NCBI RefSeq assembly: GCF_008831285.2
Contig: NC_045146.1
Location: 4,536,972-4,600,971 of the forward strand
Source of the DNA: Nymphaea colorata
Lineage: Eukaryota > Streptophyta > Magnoliopsida > Nymphaeales > Nymphaeaceae
Direction: 5' to 3'
DNA length: 64,000 nt
Shown in pieces: positions 1 through 10,417 of the stretch (positions are counted from its first letter, which is position 1; each line of letters starts with the position of its first letter). The notes under the pieces are model-generated. The model was not told where the DNA came from and did not search any database. It saw nothing but the letters and a program-made list of their open reading frames with translations. The position numbers were made by a program, and so were the translations under genes.

Positions 1-200
1 ACAGTTTTATAGCTGAGTCATACTCTATGAACAAGGAATTCTTGAATGAAGAAGGATGCCCTAATCTCATGTGCAACACATCTGGTGATTCTAAGCTGGT
101 ATGCAATGCAATGGATTCAGCCACAAGAGTGAAGATTTTGAAGTCAAACAAGCCATTCTTCTGTTCACATAGTCCAATCATCATCCTAGAGTTCAAGACC
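1..200 (-). pseudogene. Copia GAG-pre-integrase segment
   Basis: The minus strand reads RMMIGLCEQKNGLFDF and then DVLHMRLGHPSS, the two landmarks of the GAG-pre-integrase domain (MIG-x-x-x-x-x-x-GLY and LWHxRLGHxS). The integrase core would follow to the left, outside the window. Confidence 0.75.
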
Positions 201-299
201 TAAAGCCAACAACCATGTGAACAAAAGATCAAGGAACAAGCATTCTATTGAATGAGTCTACTTACCCCCAACAAATTGAAGAAGACAAATGGACATCGC

Positions 300-455
300 T
301 GGAGTGAGTAGCAACAATGATTTTATTGTTTGGTAAACTGATTGGAAACAAAGCATTCAGTTTGCTTTGAGCATGCCATTTAGGGAAGAATATAAGGGGT
401 AGCTAGCACCATTGTCTTTAAGCCAACAGTTTGATTTTAAGAGAGACATATCTGC
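300..455 (-). pseudogene. Copia aspartic protease remnant
   Basis: The minus strand reads NCWLKDNGAS, a decayed form of the W-x-x-D-S-G-A-T active-site segment, followed about 25 residues later by ISLPNNKIIVATHSSDVHL. The latter matches the conserved ISLPNG-x-x-I-x-V-T-H-x-G-x-V-x-L stretch of Copia proteases. The catalytic Asp codon survives, but Ser is replaced by Asn. Confidence 0.7.
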
Positions 456-659
456 AAAATTGGTTTGAGAGAGAGTGCAGCCTTTGAGCAATTGTTTAAG
501 TTGAAGGTAGTCATCCTAAGTAACCACAGAAAAAGGATTCTTGCTAGCATCATTTGCATGTGCAGTAGAAATTGTAGCATTGTGGTTGAATTTCTCACTT
601 TCGGTCATACCTCCAAAAGTACCTTTGTCAGACTTTGTTTTAGCTCATTTGAAATTAGA

Positions 660-735
660 TCATGACCATTTAACTTGAAACTACGTTCCTTAGATTGAAT
701 AAAAATTCAGCCGCAGTTACAATAGAACTGGGGTT
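660..735 (-). pseudogene. Copia CCHC zinc-knuckle remnant
   Basis: The minus strand reads KPQFYCNCG, then a stop, then SKERSFKLNGH. This matches the usual spacing of the gag zinc knuckle (CxxCG...HxxxxCFKLxGxP). The first Cys pair is visible, but the later Cys has become Ser and a stop interrupts the motif, so RNA binding is lost. Confidence 0.6.
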
Positions 736-904
736 TCTTTCCACTAGAAGTAGGCTTGTTGGAACAATGACTTTGACTGGTGGTCGTTAAACCCACATTA
801 TCAATATTGGTGGCTGAATTCTGACTTCTCTTTGCTTCTCTTCTTGCAAAACTAGTGAATGGACATTAGTGACAGAAGGCTATGCATCAATCAAGAGAAT
901 CTAA

Positions 905-1348
905 TCTTGTATAGCATTGTAACACTCGTTCAGCCCCATCAGGAACTGAATCACATAATCCTCTTGTTGTTTATCAACTATTTCTTTCAAGGAGAGGCAT
1001 GAGAACTCAAGAAATGTGTTCATCCCACAATGCTTTTAGCCTTGTATAGTATGCAGCCATAGATAAGGTACCTTGTGATAAACGACTGATTGCAGGCTTT
1101 ATTTGATATTTACAAGGTGCAGTGCTTTGGGTAGAACATTCATTTAGGTCATTCCAGACTTCACATGCCCTTGTGGCATGTACAATGTTTGGTATAAGCA
1201 ACTTGGAAATAGAGTTTAATAACCAGGAGAGGACTATATATGTGGTTGCGTAGTCTACAGACATTGTACTTAGTAGAGGAAATCTCGGTTGAGGAATTCT
1301 GCCTTCAATAAAACCGATTTTATTTTTGCATGATATGGCTGTCAACAT
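905..1348 (-). pseudogene. Copia gag domain (capsid-like), degenerate
   Basis: The open segment 1007-1348 reads KNKIGFIEGRIPQP near its start, then LLNSISKLLI, an ARACEVWNDLNE motif, and SMAAYYTRLKALWDEH near its end. These are hallmarks of the plant Copia gag family. The frame is then lost and resumes as LKEIVDKQQEDYVIQFLMGL down to about 905, where a stop follows YNAIQD. In active elements this protein packages the RNA in cytoplasmic particles. Here it is broken by at least one frameshift and several stops. The ATG at 1348 is probably not the original start, because the family normally has more N-terminal sequence and the upstream codons here are interrupted. Confidence 0.85.
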
Positions 1349-1529
1349 CGCTCTTCTCCATCATGTAGTTTTCACCTGTTGGGTTTCAGAAACCAAGACA
1401 ACCCCAGGGCTATCAAAGTGACGCATGAAGCATATATTTGAAAAGTCTACAATGTTGAAAAATCTGATGGCCATTTCGATGACCCAGTGTTGGTATTGTT
1501 GGCATTGTTTGGCTGCTCAGTGTCACCAT

Positions 1530-1542
1530 GACTCTAATACCA
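1530..1542 (-). promoter_or_regulatory. Primer-binding site of the Copia element
   Basis: The minus strand reads TGGTATTAGAGTC. This differs by one or two bases from the TGGTATCAGAGC found in plant Copia elements that prime with initiator methionine tRNA. It sits about 180 bases upstream of the first gag codons, as expected. The LTR edge beside it (ACG instead of CA) is decayed. Confidence 0.7.
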
Positions 1543-2500
1543 CGTAAACAAGGCTACTAAAAAGGCAGGTTTAGGTCTGCAAAGTAAACAGAGTTGTGCA
1601 GATGGGCAAAAAGACTGCAAAAAAAAACAAAGCCCAATGCAGATTTTGAGCTTTCTTCCTTCGATGTATATTTGTTGTTGACACAAAGAGTCATTTAATG
1701 CAACAATAAACAAAAGTTTGTTACAAAGCTGGGACCACAGTCTTCTCTAGAAGTTGCTACACTCATTTGCATGAAAAAGGAGATAACTTAACATCTACTT
1801 TATGTATATTAGAACTGCTTTCTCAACTTAATGATTCTGAAAGAGCTCTACTTGTTTTACAATCTCAAACTCATAAAAGTTTGATTACTATTTAAAATTT
1901 ATGTGGAGGCACAACAAATCCTCAGGCAATATTGTAGGCTCATCACCAGCTAGGTGCATTTTATTTTGCTATGGTACGATTGCTTCTCTACACAAAACTA
2001 TTGTCATGTCTCCCATCCCTATTGGAAAAAGCTTTCCAAATCCACCTTCTTGTAAACGATGCATTCTTTAGTTGCAACTAGCATGAATTCAGGTTCGGAT
2101 CAGGTTAGGCACTCAATTTCCAACCTTGGCCCAATATTTTCTATAAAAAATCTTTAGGTGATAGGTCCATGTACACATTCTAGACACTAGATCTATCCTT
2201 CATAGTTACTACATCAATCAAGAACTTAATGAAGTGATGTCAGAATCGTTACTGCTAATGATGATTTCAGGTATGCATAAAGCATCACATATATAATGGT
2301 GGGCAATGATCCAGATGCCAAATCATTTCTTCAAAAGAATTACGAGGAATTTGTTGTGGAAAGGGGGTTGAATGACAGCGTAAATGAAAACTACTTCAAC
2401 CAGAGGCCTTAGGAGTGGCTGCCAGATAGGGTGGGCTTATATTTCCCTGCAACCAAATCATATCAACCAATGTCATTCTTGTTAAGGATATCTAACGTTT
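1543..2500. other. Stretch without recognised gene; possible Copia LTR remains
   Basis: The part next to the primer-binding site should be the 5' LTR of the Copia element, but no matching terminal CA/TG pair or second LTR was found. No coding signature was seen. Confidence 0.3.
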
Positions 2501-3098
2501 TGTTTGGATGGAGGGAAAGGAAAGGAAAGGGAGGCGTGGAAAGGAAAGAACAAGAAAGGGAGGGAAAGGGAAAGGAAAGCAAATAGGTTATTATAAAGCT
2601 TGTTTGGATAAAAAGGAAAGAAAAAGATAGAATTTATATTACTTTACAATAATACCCTTAACATTCAATTCTATAGGTATACATGGAACACAATGAACAG
2701 CGGCAACCCACTATCCAACGGTGGCAATGATGACTCCGGCGATGGTCGGTGAAGATTACAATCCAAGCCTCGAACAATGGCATAAAGGGAGAGAGTGATA
2801 GGCCTGGCACCCGTCAGAGTCTTGACTAGCGGCGGAGAGGGAGAGAAAGAGCCACGCAAGATCAAGGGTATACATGGTAGAAAGGGATAGACTTTTCGGT
2901 TCCTTCCTAATCCCTCCAATTTTGGAGGGATTGAATTTACATTAGAGCATCCTTGCCATTCCCTCCCTTTCCTTTCCCTTCCGATGCAACCAAACAAATT
3001 TTTTACTTTACTTTCCTTTCCCTTTTTTTTAATTAGTCAACCAAACAAAGGACTGTTTGTTCAATCATTCCCTTTCCCTCCCTTTCCCTCCATCTAAA
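2501..3098. mobile_element. Inverted-repeat DNA element with purine/pyrimidine-rich ends
   Basis: The left end reads GTTTGGATGGAGGGAAAGG and continues as a run of GGAAAGG units. The right end is the complement, CCTTTCCCTCCATCTAAA. The arms are about 75-100 bp and imperfect. Inner copies of the same end motif (GTTTGGATAAAAAGG near 2603, CAACCAAACAAA near 2986 and 3040) suggest a nested or rearranged element. The middle has a more GC-rich piece (about 2700-2870) unlike the arms, perhaps captured genomic DNA. No transposase is present and the target-site duplication could not be fixed. Confidence 0.6.
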
Positions 3099-3517
3099 GA
3101 GGGTGCAAAATCACCAGCTTCTGTCTGAATGATAGACAATACTTACCATTATAAGCATCAATGGATTGTGCATTAATTAAGAAGGCACACCACCACTGCA
3201 TCGAAAAAAGTCAGATGTGACCAGGGGCATTACATCCTAAAACCAGTTTTCATTTTGGTTTTGCCTCCAAAATAGTAGTTTTGGAGTGTTGCGCAACACT
3301 AACACTGAGATTGAGAGAAACTCAATTTTGACAAAACCCAGGTTTTCAAAAGTAAGTGAAAAACCTAACTTCCCCTAGGTTGTTCATAAAAACCCTTCAT
3401 TTTGGCTATATCATACAAAAACAAAAACTGGATTCTCAAGATTCACTAAAAACAAGGTTTTCACATAACCAAAATTTCATACAACTGGTTAAATGAGTGT
3501 GTCACCCACATGCCCTT
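3099..3517. other. Stretch without recognised feature
   Basis: AT-rich DNA. No coding signature, RNA gene or clear repeat was recognised. Confidence 0.3.
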
Positions 3518-3520
3518 TAA

Positions 3521-3742
3521 AGGGTTGTTTGGCAGCAGAGACACTTTGTGAGTATCTGTCTCATAAATTTGCCTCAAAATTGGGGCAGGCTCGTCAGACA
3601 CTACAAGTATAGTTGCCTAAACCTGCTCTAATCTTTGTGGCAAGGTCATGAAACACTAGAACTATGGTTCTATGAATCTGACTAATCTTTAGGGCATATT
3701 CATGGGGATACTTATAATGTGGTCTTGCGGCCAAACTACACC
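3521..3742. mobile_element. Tourist-like miniature inverted-repeat element (222 bp)
   Basis: The left end AGGGTTGTTTGGCAGCAG pairs with the right end TGCGGCCAAACTACACCT (complement AGGTGTAGTTTGGCCGCA). Both sides are flanked by TAA (3518-3520 and 3743-3745), the usual 3-bp target duplication of PIF/Harbinger-type elements. There is no coding capacity. Confidence 0.6.
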
Positions 3743-4009
3743 TAAAGGTATATGAACATTAGATCCATAGTTACTAAAGAGCAGTCACTGAAATCCAAAT
3801 GAGCTTTCCCAAAGGGGCCCAAGTTGAGACAAACATGGCTCTTATTTCTAGGAAACTTGTTTAGTTAAGAGTGGGAAAAGAATAATTTATTTTTTGTTTC
3901 ATCATCAACTGATTCATTTCGTAGTTGGTCACTTACCAATATGATGCTGGCCGATATTGTCCTATAACTTTCAACGCAGTGGTTAGGATTTTCAAGTTCT
4001 ATCGTGTAC

Positions 4010-4400
4010 ATTTGGATTGACTAAACTAGAGAACTGCAAGAATAACTCAATATAAAGCAAAGTAACCATGAAACAAAAACATAAATCACTAGAAAGATAA
4101 CATGCAAAATACTTTGATTTAACACTTCATTAACAACTCATAAAATGATGCCCACGTCCCCTTAAATAGAGAAAAATTTTGGACGTTGGCTATGTATCCA
4201 TTAGTATGACATTTTGGATCTTTCTATATCCAATTGCATTTGACGTCCAAAACCAAACAAACATCAAAAATTATCAGCAACTTGTTGGATATAGAATTCT
4301 TCTTATTAGTCATCTTCGGGTTAGATATATGTTGAATCTGAGTCTACAGATCCGGCATCAATATTCCCCTAGTTGGAAGGAATTTGCATTCAACAAATTT
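4010..4400. repeat. Diverged dispersed repeat, copy 1
   Basis: This stretch aligns by eye with 6750-7090 in the same orientation. Shared landmarks in order are GACTAAA...GAACT, TTCTAGAAAG-like, CTTCATYAACA, AAAATGA, TCTTTCTATATCCAATT and CCAAACAAACA...AAAATTAT, followed by TCTTCGGGTTAGATATAT against TCTTCAGGTCAGATATAT. The longest open stretch inside (4179-4511) has no recognised domain. The pair could be a duplicated pseudogene piece or the two ends of a lost element. Confidence 0.6.
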
Positions 4401-6220
4401 AAGAACATTATAACAGACAATTACATGAAAATAGACAAGGCTAGTATATTACATGCAAAGAATCTGAACATAGGTACACTCATACTAGTTGGCCCAACAT
4501 TTATAAAATAAGCACTCAACTTAGATGCCGAATATCATCACCATCATAATGGACAATGTCATCCCTATCCAAATTTTTTCTATGAAAACTCACTATCACT
4601 GTTGTTTTGACTCTTGTTCTGATGAACAATTCTCCGAAAGCTTCTGCTAAATCGATATGCTAAATATTGTAAGGGTAATTAGCTGGTAAATGATTCGTTT
4701 TTTGGCACTTAAAGCAAGCAGCAGATTGGTTGACAATACGTTCTCTAGACTTGGCGGCATTATACATAGGCTAGACACAACTATTCGCTTTTGGCTGGCA
4801 AAATCGGCACCGATTTGAGCAGAAGACGCAGTGTGGATCTCTCTCCTCTTATCGGAGGACTAGATAAAAGACGTGTTAGACACCTTCTTCTTGGCTACTT
4901 GGTATTCTTCATTTTCAAAATTTCATCTACATTCATTGTACGACTACTTCGCAATGGAATTCTACAATGTACGCCCTCCAATAGTAGGGAATGGAATTTT
5001 TCAGCATTGGCATACCCTGAACTTGCTAAAGATCGAGATATTCAGTATCGAATCGCTTTGTGTTGTCCTAAGGGACAAACTTAGCTTGCATCAGCTGCTG
5101 CATCCTCAATCCAAGTTGGACAAGTCTCTGTCCTCGTTTCTCATCAACCAATAAACACAGGAAGGTCCATCCTACATGTAGAAGGGCGATTTGCTATTAT
5201 CTACTGATGCTGATCAACTGGTCCTGGTTGGTGTGCATGGCAGCCTTCGTCATCGGCCAACTCGTAGGAACCAACAAGACCATGAGATTGAATTACCATC
5301 GTTGGTGATACCCGCTTTGTGTGTGTGGTGGTTCCATTGCAGCTGAGTTGGTGGGATGCGCATGGGAACGCCTCCACTTGAGGGCCTATGGAATCAAAGG
5401 CTCCAATATCTTCGCGAGGAGGATTTCGGGTATGGTTTAACTTGTAATTAGATTTGAATCTTACGTCAAAGTACGATTTGTATATGGAACTAAATTCAGG
5501 TACTATATACTGGTTTGGGTTTTAGGCCGCACGTGATTTGGATAAAGTTTGGATTCATACTTGGAGGTGAATATGGATTTGAGTGAAGATTTGGATAAAC
5601 ATTTGGATTTGGGTATGTCCAATGGTTAAGAACGGTGTTGGTTGGAATCGATTGGTTATATAGGTCAGGTTGGTTCCTAAACTATTGGTTGGACCCAGAT
5701 GGGAATGGATTGGACCTGGTTTTGGTGGTTAAAGTATTCGCCTTAACCTGATCTTTGGTCCATAATGTTATGGGTCTTGTTTTGACGTGGTTTAAAATGA
5801 TAATTGGGGTCGGATCCAGGCGCAATTCAGGTCTAGGTTGGTTTTAATTTGTGGGTTTGGAAGTAAATGGGTAATAGTTCGTAGAATTAAATGGTACAAC
5901 GATCTTGATTTGGATTTGGACCTAGTCCACGGGCAACCTAGAAGCCCGAATAGGGCTTACTATCCATTAGGGCTTACTGGCGAAATATACGGGCATCTTT
6001 GCGATTAATTAATTTTTATGAATGGCGGAATCCAAACTTTTTGGTTGAGAGGCATTATTCATATATCATGAGGCACCAATGTAGAAATTAAGCAAGTTTA
6101 TGTGCACTTCCGTGTACCTCCGCCATTGTTTGCAGCCCTTCTCAAACGTCGTGCACAATGCTCGAAAATCAACTCCATTCATGATTTTTGCAGTGTCCAC
6201 GTTGTGAGGTGACATTGGCA
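4401..6220. other. Stretch without recognised gene; degenerate GATTTGGAT runs
   Basis: Open frames at 4791-5154 overlap in two frames and show no known domain. From about 5440 to 5960 the DNA is full of irregular TTTGGATTTGG words, a low-complexity texture common in plant intergenic DNA. Confidence 0.35.
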
Positions 6221-6224
6221 CTAC

Positions 6225-6253
6225 TGAAGTTATATATATATATATATATATAT
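6225..6253. repeat. (TA)n microsatellite
   Basis: An uninterrupted TA run of about 29 bases. Confidence 0.9.
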
Positions 6254-6300
6254 TTGAGGACATTCATTCAATATCTTTAGTTTGTTTGTATAACCATCAA

Positions 6301-6391
6301 ATATGTCAAAATATTAATACAATATTAAACTAACTTTGTCAAGATCACATATATCAAACTATTAATACAATATTAAATTAACTTTGTCAAG
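6301..6391. repeat. 48-bp-spaced tandem duplication
   Basis: Two copies of a 43-bp segment containing ATTAATACAATATTAAA and ending AACTTTGTCAAG start at 6301 and 6349. They differ at a few sites. Confidence 0.85.
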
Positions 6392-6516
6392 CAGGCATCA
6401 ATGTGGCTCTTCCACTGGTTATTGGCATTTCCTTGGAGAGGAATTTCCCCATTCGTTTAACTTTTTGAGCCTTTTTGAGCATACATTTGAACTCAAGCCT
6501 GAGTCCTTTATTACGA

Positions 6517-6588
6517 GTCAAACATAAGCCAAGTTTTGATGAGCGAGTTCAAGTCAAACATAAGCCGAGTTTTGATGAGCGAGTTCGA
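6517..6588. repeat. 36-bp tandem duplication
   Basis: The units 6517-6552 and 6553-6588 (GTCAAACATAAGCC...GAGCGAGTTC) differ at two positions. They lie in a GAGTC/CAAGCTC-rich texture. Confidence 0.9.
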
Positions 6589-6749
6589 GTCAAGCTCAAG
6601 CTGGCTCGATAAGTTCTACAGCGCTCCGTCAAAAAGCATTTTCTGCCTCCACATTCGAAAAATCGTTATACATAAAGAAATTCAAATAAATTAAAAATCT
6701 AGGCCAATTAAACAGGCTATGACAAGTAATCAATCGGGGATCCGTAAGC

Positions 6750-7090
6750 TTTCGACTGACTAAAATAAGGAACTACTAGGCTAACTGTAAATGAAGCCAA
6801 GTAATTATGAAGCACAGCTTAATTTGATTTCTAGAAAGAAAACAATTAGGATTGATTTGCCGCTTCATCAACAGCTTACAAAATGAGGCCGACATTAAAG
6901 AACGGGTTACACCTTTGATTTGGATCCCTTTCTATGAGTTTTGAATCTTCCTATATCCAATTACAAATGAATAAAGCAAACCAAACACCGAAAATTATTT
7001 ATTAACATGTCGCATATAGAAATTTTCTTCTTTACCATCTTCAGGTCAGATATATATTCGATTTGAGTCCCCTCCTGCATCGCTTTTAAT
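6750..7090. repeat. Diverged dispersed repeat, copy 2
   Basis: This is the partner of the copy at 4010-4400, about 2.7 kb away and in direct orientation. It is somewhat shorter and more decayed. Confidence 0.6.
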
Positions 7091-7356
7091 TCTAAAATTA
7101 ATTTGAAATATTTTTAACTATTCTTTTTAAACCATAGAACGGGAAATAAACCGATGCAGGCCGATATGCAGCGACAAGTATTGGCCGATAGGCTGCATGA
7201 ATGAGCAATTAATCTCATACGGTGCTAATAGCGATGTTGGCAAAATTGATTTTGTCTTCGTTTCAATAATAATGTGTTTTTTAGAATAATAAATATGCTA
7301 TTATGTTGTTATAAGTAATATAGAAATTTTTTCAGGTCACCTATATATTAAGGTTA
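7091..7356. other. Stretch without recognised feature
   Basis: AT-rich. Nothing recognised. Confidence 0.25.
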
Positions 7357-7359
7357 TTA

Positions 7360-7559
7360 AGGTTGTGCTTGACAGCCTCATATCTTAGATTGGAGGCTGC
7401 ATTAATTTAATGTGTTTTGATATATCCTCATTTTAACCTGAACTTTAAATCCACGTTATATGTTAAAAACCATAGACATAAGGTCGAATTTTGGGTTGAG
7501 AGGAGGGTGAAGGAGGAGAAGGATCTCAGATATGAGATCCGAGGTGAAACAAACACAAC
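7360..7559. mobile_element. Tourist-like miniature inverted-repeat element (200 bp)
   Basis: The left end AGGTTGTGCTTGACAGCCTC opposes the right end GAGGTGAAACAAACACAACT. The flanks are TTA on both sides (7357-7359 and 7560-7562). The right arm carries a perfect stem (GGATCTCA-GATA-TGAGATCC, 7521-7540). The ends resemble those of the element at 29836-30139, so the two probably belong to one family. Confidence 0.6.
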
Positions 7560-7562
7560 TTA

Positions 7563-9619
7563 GATTTATTTACTGTTTAGCACGACCACTAAGTTTACAT
7601 ATATATTTTTCTAAGACGATTGTCATCTTGTATAAGCTGCTTCTTTCTCATTAGCCGCGGGTCTGATTAGATTAAATATTTACTTGTTATATTTACTGAG
7701 CAATTAAGTTTAGTGTTTCTCAACTCGCGCATGCACAGAGCGAATTGACATGCTATCACTGTAACTATTGTCACACGTTTGTGCTGAGGGAACGTCAGAG
7801 GGAGGAGGAGAGAACACAAGTCCATTTTCAATGTCAAAACACTAAACTTGCATTTTATAGATTAAAAATAATCTTAAAACGCATCTTACAGGAAGCTACT
7901 CCAAAGAATTAAAATATAATTCTAATTTTATGAAGTCTGTGATTTAATTTTTTCGGGAAGGTTTTTAATTCTTTTGGAATAGCTTCAATATTTGAAATTG
8001 GCTGTCTGGGTCGCATGAACTTTTTGACCATCCAATAGCTAGCCACTTGTTCTTATTGCTCGATATATGTCACTAAACTAGACAAACCAAATTAAATTTG
8101 ATCACTACCGGAGCAAAGTCCTATTAAAATGTTGAAATAGAAGCACCTTCTTTCAACCATCAACATAGGACTGTTGGAGTCAAGATATAATGTTCGAACA
8201 TCTGACTATCAAAAAGAGACGCGTGGGTGCACATAGCACGATATGAATTGAAACTCATTAAGAGTCAAATCCTTAAGCATATTGTATATCCAACTAAAAT
8301 ATTTTTTTATGTACCTTTTCATAGAACTTTACATTCTTTTTGCGACCTTTAGGCATCTAGTTTGGTGCATGTTGCAGTATCTAATCGAAAGCTAGAAAAA
8401 GAGGCCGACCAAACACAATATGACCCACATGTTTCGCTTTATCTAGTAAGAGAAACTTGTGAATGTCTTCAAGTTGAAAATGTGTGTCTATAGAAGGCTG
8501 AAGATGTCTGCACCACCCTGTGGTCAGGGGGCTTCCAACGTGGTGCATGCTATTTCAGGCCACTTGGGATCATTGCTTAGCTAATAAAGAAGAAACAAAG
8601 AAAAAGAGAGCCACGAGATTAAGAGAAATTAAGGACATCTTTCATTATTCTTCCTAATTATAACTGATCGATAAGGACAGAAAAAAGATATGTAGTAGCA
8701 AAGTCCATTTTGTTCTTTTGAAGATCAGCCCGATCTTTATCAACCAGCCCTAAAAAGCAAGAACTGCACATGTAGCTTTTTGAATATTACATGGTCGAAG
8801 ACGACCATGTTTGGTGCTTAGAAGGGCTCCACTCGTTTAGCTAGGTGGGCTGGTTTAAAAAATTTGAGTCAAAGATATTGTCTTAATTTCCAGCGGTTTC
8901 AAATGCTTTTGCTTCATTTACTTGAAAGAAAATTGAACCAGTTGTCCAGTATTTGAGAAAGTTTACCCGATGATTCTCATCCAATTTGGAGTTAAAGATG
9001 AAACTTTTAGATTTGACAATGTGTGAAAGCTTATAATTGAGTTGTTTCAAAACTAGAATCGTATGAATATTTTACCTCAAACGACTTACACTGAGTGACC
9101 AAATTGTGTCTTAGATTGCAAATTAGACATCTATTCAATATGCCCAATAAGTTTTATGCGGATCAAAATCACTAACTATGAGTTTCAGCTAGATCGGGCT
9201 GGTGGCACTATCTTGGCAATGTGATGTCTAAAAGTGGTGTTCATTAGACTGATGTATAATAAAAAAAATGCTTTTGACATATCATATGCCTAGGTGCATA
9301 TCAGAAAATTGCGGTAAGATTCACATTTTTAGACTTCATATAAGGCGAAAAGGGAAGGGGAGGGGTTCAGTGAGATTATAAACAAACTTGAGCCATGATT
9401 TCCGGAAGATCCTTCTTTTTTTTTTTGTTTAATGCTATCTGAAGAGCATGTTACCTCATGACTGATTTCACCACCGCGCTTAATTTGTATTTGAAAATAA
9501 AAGTTCTACTGGTACCATTAAAAAAATGGGGGCTACCTCATCTCAGCACTTTTCCATTTAAATGCTTGCATCGAAAGATTCAGCGGTACACTAATGGTAA
9601 GTTTGCCAAGTGTGTACTC
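7563..9619. other. Stretch without recognised gene
   Basis: About 2 kb of AT-rich DNA. No coding signature, RNA gene or clear inverted-repeat element was found. Confidence 0.3.
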
Positions 9620-9622
9620 TTA

Positions 9623-9775
9623 AGGGTCATTTAACAACCGTAACAATATGTTACTGTCCATGCATCTGCTCCAAATGTTAGGATATATTCATGAAACAGT
9701 ACTCCAACTGTCTCATGAAATTGCTCCAACATTTGGGCTCACAATAACATATTGCTACTGTTGCCAAACAACCTC
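9623..9775. mobile_element. Tourist-like miniature element A (153 bp)
   Basis: The left arm AGGGTCATTTAACAACCGTA followed by ACAATATGTTACTG is the near-complement of the right arm ending GCCAAACAACCTC. It is flanked by TTA at 9620-9622 and 9776-9778. The right TTA is also the left TTA of the next element. It is non-coding. Confidence 0.75.
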
Positions 9776-9778
9776 TTA

Positions 9779-9940
9779 AGGACTGTTTGGAACCAATAAC
9801 CATATTTTATGTTCCTTGCATCTTCCCCAAAAAGTGAAGCAGATTCATGAAACACTTTTTAAAGTGTCCAATGAATCTAACAAGTTTTTGGGTTAGATGC
9901 ATGGGACAGTAATGTATGGCTACTGGTCCCAAACAGCCCC
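9779..9940. mobile_element. Tourist-like miniature element B (162 bp)
   Basis: The left arm AGGACTGTTTGGAACCAATA opposes the right arm TACTGGTCCCAAACAGCCCC. It is flanked by TTA at 9776-9778 (shared with element A) and 9941-9943. Its arms resemble those of element A, so the pair may have arisen by insertion of one copy into the target site of the other. Confidence 0.75.
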
Positions 9941-10118
9941 TTAGGTATTTACTTGCAAAAAAGGACTCTAAGGCTTCTTTCTTCAAAATTGAAGTTTGTA
10001 CCTCACTAAAAATATAGGTGTTGGAAGTAGAGATATGATGCTCACCTCCATCGCTTTATCTATGTTTGAATGCACCTTTGGGAGCTTGATGGGGAAATAT
10101 TATTGCAAGCCGAGACAC

Positions 10119-10406
10119 TGTTGGAACCCTAATCACTTTGACCAATGCTAAGGGAAGGAGATAAAGCTGCTGGCAGTATCTTTCTAGTAAAAATCTCTTT
10201 CTACATTGCCCCTTTCATCATGTATGTCATCATTATGTAAGAACTATTCCTTTTGCAGTTTCATATTTCTTTTATGTAGCTCTCATTCTTATCTGAGTAA
10301 AATATTCATATATTGATATACATGAGTAATTAGTACGTGTAAATACTACCTCCAAGTGGGTTGGATCCTTCCCATAATGGGATCATCTAGATCTTATAGT
10401 CCAACA
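10119..10406 (-). mobile_element. LTR of a Copia element (3' LTR, minus strand)
   Basis: A 288-bp block begins TGTTGGAACC and ends AGTCCAACA, so it has the TGTTGGA inverted ends typical of plant Copia LTRs. It is directly preceded, in element sense, by a polypurine tract. The 5-bp flank GACAC on the left has no visible partner because the other LTR was not found. Confidence 0.8.
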
Positions 10407-10417
10407 ATCCCCACTTG
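10407..10417 (-). other. Polypurine tract of the Copia element
   Basis: The minus strand reads CAAGTGGGGAT immediately before the LTR start TGTTGG, the standard Copia arrangement for plus-strand priming. Confidence 0.75.

Larger units (their letters stand above)
1..1542 (-). mobile_element. Decayed Ty1/Copia LTR retrotransposon, 5' half (cut by window edge)
   Basis: Reading the minus strand from right to left gives the normal Copia order. There is a primer-binding site, a gag domain, a zinc-knuckle remnant, a protease remnant and a GAG-pre-integrase segment, and the rest lies beyond base 1. The recognisable pieces sit in different frames and are separated by stops (for example a TAG inside the segment that ends VLQEE), so no polyprotein can be made. 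Recognition rests on short family signatures read by eye: YVIQFLMGLNECYNAIQD, ISLPNNKIIVATH, DVLHMRLGHPS. The 5' LTR should lie to the right of base 1542, but its outer end could not be found. The decay suggests an old insertion. Confidence 0.85.

Noticed and set aside
2671-2997. 108-residue ORF in the inverted-repeat element
   Set aside because: Runs into the purine-rich arm; no family resemblance.
4791-5154. Two overlapping ORFs of about 95 residues
   Set aside because: Different frames of the same DNA, with no signature or codon pattern.
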